Assembly: GCA_016209605.1 (NCBI GenBank) | Contig: JACQVS010000027.1 | Span: 1-53,699, forward strand | DNA length: 53,699 nt | Reading direction: 5' to 3' | Origin: Planctomycetota bacterium | GTDB lineage: Bacteria; Planctomycetota; UBA8108; JACQVS01 | In this document: piece by piece, positions 52,052 to 53,699 of the stretch | How positions within the stretch are numbered: position 1 is the first letter of the stretch | Layout: each line of letters opens with the position of its first letter | Position numbers and translations under genes: made by a program | Notes under the pieces: generated by a model | What the model saw: the letters and a program-made list of their open reading frames with translations, nothing else | Told to the model about the DNA's origin: nothing | Databases searched by the model: none

Positions 52052-53140
52052 ATGAAAAACACCCGGTTGAAGAGCTACTCGTTCGTCGCCGACGGCAAGG
52101 GGGGCTCCTCGGTGCAGGAGTTCCCGGTTCCCGACATCCCTGCCGACGGCCTGCTCATGACGGTGGAGATGTGCGGCATTTGCGGCGGCGATCCGTACAT
52201 CTTCCGCGGCGGCCATCCCCACTCCAAGTACCCGCTGGTGATGGGGCACGAGATGATCGGCCGGGTGGCGGCCATTGGCAAGGAGGCGGCGCGCGAGCGC
52301 GGCCTCAAGGAGGGGGACCGCTTCGTGGTCGAAGTGATGATCCCCTGCGCCCGCTGCGAGTGGTGCCGCCGCGGCGCTTACAACCTCTGCACCCGCTCGG
52401 AGCAGTACGGCGTCTCCCGTCCGGCCACTGACGGCATCGCCATCTGGGGCGGCTACGGCAACTACATCTACATCGACCCCCGCTCCCTCACCCACAAGGT
52501 GCCCGGCGATGTCCCCGTCGAGCGCGCCGTCACCATCGCCGTCCTGGCGAACGCCGTGCGCTGGACGCAGGTCCTGGGAAAGGTGGGCGTGGGCGACGTC
52601 GTCGGCATCCAGGGGCCCGGCGCCCAGGGCCTGTGCTCGACCGTGGTCGCCAAGCATCTCGGCGCCGAGGTGATCCTCCTGGGCATCCAGAAGGACCGGA
52701 GCCGCATGGAGCTCGGCCGCGCCCTTGGCGCCGACCACCTGGTCTTGGTCGATGAGGGCAGCCCTGTGGAGGCGGTGCAACACATCACTTCCGGCCACAT
52801 GCTGGACGTCTGCCTGGAAAACTCCGGCGCCGCCGCCGCCGCGGCCCTGGGGCTGAAGCTCCTCCGGCCCCGCGGCCGCTATGTCCTGAGCGGCTACACC
52901 GGCGACCGGGAGATCGCCATCCCCAAGGACGAGATCCCCAAGAAGGAGCTGGAGGTGATCGGCGGCTGGGGGCAAGCCTACGGCTTCGGCCCCTCGGTGC
53001 GGATCATCGCCGAAGGGCGCTACCCCCTCGAGCGGCTGGTCACCGACCGCTTCACGCTCGAGACCGCGGCTCAGGGAATTGAAAAAACGGCGGCGGGCAC
53101 TGTAGGGCTCAAAGGCGTGGTGGTTCCGCCGAAGGTATGA
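52052..53140 (+). CDS. Zinc-dependent medium-chain dehydrogenase (ADH/threonine-dehydrogenase-like)
   Basis: 362 residues, ATG 52052; no clear Shine-Dalgarno, so coupling to the cyclase gene is likely. Catalytic zinc ligands CGICGGD (Cys near residue 37) and GHEMIGRV (near 66), structural zinc CARCEWCRRGAYNLC (near 100), nucleotide-binding VGDVVGIQGPGAQG (GxGxxG, about 185). Later strands: LGADHLVLVDEG, LDVCLENSGAAAAAALGLKLLRPRGRYVLSGY, and the C-terminal PLERLVTDRFTLETAAQGIE. This is a typical NAD(P)-dependent MDR. With the cyclase and PPC neighbours it suggests a degradation route for a secondary alcohol or amino-acid-like compound. Exact substrate cannot be read from sequence. Confidence 0.88.
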   Translation: MKNTRLKSYSFVADGKGGSSVQEFPVPDIPADGLLMTVEMCGICGGDPYIFRGGHPHSKYPLVMGHEMIGRVAAIGKEAARERGLKEGDRFVVEVMIPCARCEWCRRGAYNLCTRSEQYGVSRPATDGIAIWGGYGNYIYIDPRSLTHKVPGDVPVERAVTIAVLANAVRWTQVLGKVGVGDVVGIQGPGAQGLCSTVVAKHLGAEVILLGIQKDRSRMELGRALGADHLVLVDEGSPVEAVQHITSGHMLDVCLENSGAAAAAALGLKLLRPRGRYVLSGYTGDREIAIPKDEIPKKELEVIGGWGQAYGFGPSVRIIAEGRYPLERLVTDRFTLETAAQGIEKTAAGTVGLKGVVVPPKV

Positions 53141-53170
53141 ATTTGAAATTTTTGACGAGGTCTTGATTCC

Positions 53171-53662
53171 ATGCAGTCGTACCATGCTATCGGGCGGCCG
53201 GGGCGGCGGCTGGTCTTCCGCCTGGGCTCGGGGACGGACTTGATGAACGGCATCCGCGAGCGGTGCGAGCAGGCGGGTATTCGCGCCGGGATCGTGCCGG
53301 TGGTCATCGGCGGCGTGGGGCGCGCCGTCGTCGAGGTGGCCCAGCCTTCAGGGAAAAGCCCGGTGGGCGTGGTGGCAAAAGCCATCCACCTCGACGGCCC
53401 CCTCGCCATCCTCGGCGCCCAGGGGATGGTTTGCGAAACCGCTGACGGCAAGCTGGAACCGCACCTCCACATCACCTTCACTGACTCGAACGGCCACATC
53501 CACGGCGGCCATCTGAAAGCGGGCACAGCCCCCGTCACCACTACCGCTGATGTGGTGGTGGAGGAGGTGCTCGGTGTGAAGTTCGGACGGCGCCTGGACC
53601 AGGAGGTCGGGACGGTGCTGTTCTTTCCGGAGAAAATGCAAAAACCAAAAAAGAGAAAATGA
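53171..53662 (+). CDS. PPC/PCC (DUF296) domain protein
   Basis: 163 residues, ATG 53171, GAGG ten bases upstream, 30 bases after the dehydrogenase. Family pattern: RRLVFRLGSGTDLMNGIRERCEQAGI at the start, GIVPVVIGGVGRAVVEVA, the His-rich segment LEPHLHITFTDSNGHIHGGHL, and VVVEEVLGVKFGRRLDQEVGTVLFF. Bacterial single-domain PPC proteins are often annotated as DNA-binding because of the plant AT-hook homologues, but the bacterial ones are small beta-alpha proteins with conserved histidines (HLH...HIHGGH) that can bind metal, so an enzymatic role with the two neighbours is as likely. The C-terminus KMQKPKKRK is a basic tail. Confidence 0.85.
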   Translation: MQSYHAIGRPGRRLVFRLGSGTDLMNGIRERCEQAGIRAGIVPVVIGGVGRAVVEVAQPSGKSPVGVVAKAIHLDGPLAILGAQGMVCETADGKLEPHLHITFTDSNGHIHGGHLKAGTAPVTTTADVVVEEVLGVKFGRRLDQEVGTVLFFPEKMQKPKKRK

Positions 53663-53699
53663 ACCGCCAAGACGCGGAGGACGCCAAGATCAAGAAAGA
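53661..53699 (+). repeat. Dispersed-type gene-end repeat (CGCCAAGACG...CGCCAAGA), cut by window edge
   Basis: Immediately after the PPC stop codon the sequence ACCGCCAAGACGCGGAGG is followed by ACGCCAAGATC. The unit CGCCAAGA occurs twice with nine bases between. This AAGACGC-rich pattern is a common dispersed gene-end repeat in environmental high-GC genomes; only part of it is in the window. Confidence 0.4.

Overview
The window is high-GC bacterial DNA with the signature of a Planctomycetota-type (or similar large-genome environmental) chromosome, probably a metagenome contig. The pointers are five copies of a double EF-hand dockerin-like module of the form RGDANxDG...DAI..L..LFLGG, long secreted FG-GAP/VCBS proteins, lamin-tail and fibronectin-III proteins, an RHS/NHL protein, DUF1680 and five-bladed-propeller glycosidase-like proteins, and an HNH protein with a RuvA-like tail. 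This lineage call is inferred from protein style only; there is no rRNA or tRNA in the window.

Layout. 1-917: the end of one gene and an HNH-nuclease gene broken by an amber codon. 986-7453: a phosphatase-like lipoprotein divergent from a tightly overlapping three-gene RND efflux operon (outer-membrane factor, adaptor, pump). 7505-9472: a secreted helical-repeat protein of unknown role. 9590-9880: a small Rdx/SelW-like thioredoxin-fold protein that abuts a truncated PIG-L deacetylase. 9877-15255 (minus): a secreted carbohydrate operon (GH127-like barrel, two five-bladed-propeller proteins, PIG-L stub). 15385-16410: a dockerin-like protein. 16642-20959: an RHS/NHL/PKD gene split into three pieces. 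21271-23767 (plus): a metallo-beta-lactamase-fold protein without its main metal motif, followed by an NCS1-type permease. 23835-33619 (minus): a compact four-gene operon of lamin-tail/dockerin protein, membrane Ser/Thr kinase, lipoprotein and FG-GAP lipoprotein. 33992-34655: remnants of a decayed gene pair. 34637-40768 (minus): a giant secreted protein joining a calcineurin-type and an alkaline phosphatase with nine or so FN3 domains, interrupted by an amber codon. 41101-49022 (minus): two tandem paralogous FG-GAP/dockerin proteins. 49573-51119 (minus): a polyamine-aminopropyltransferase-like membrane protein that has lost its catalytic domain. 51347-53662 (plus): a cyclase-family hydrolase, a zinc dehydrogenase and a PPC/DUF296 protein, probably one catabolic operon.

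Overall the window is dominated by exported proteins: surface or extracellular calcium-binding beta-propellers, hydrolases and transport. A second theme is the density of interrupted genes (HNH, PIG-L, RHS, TPR/zinc-finger, phosphatase, spermidine-synthase-like), which means either real gene decay or consensus errors in the assembly. I see no CRISPR array, no intact insertion sequence, no tRNA and no rRNA.
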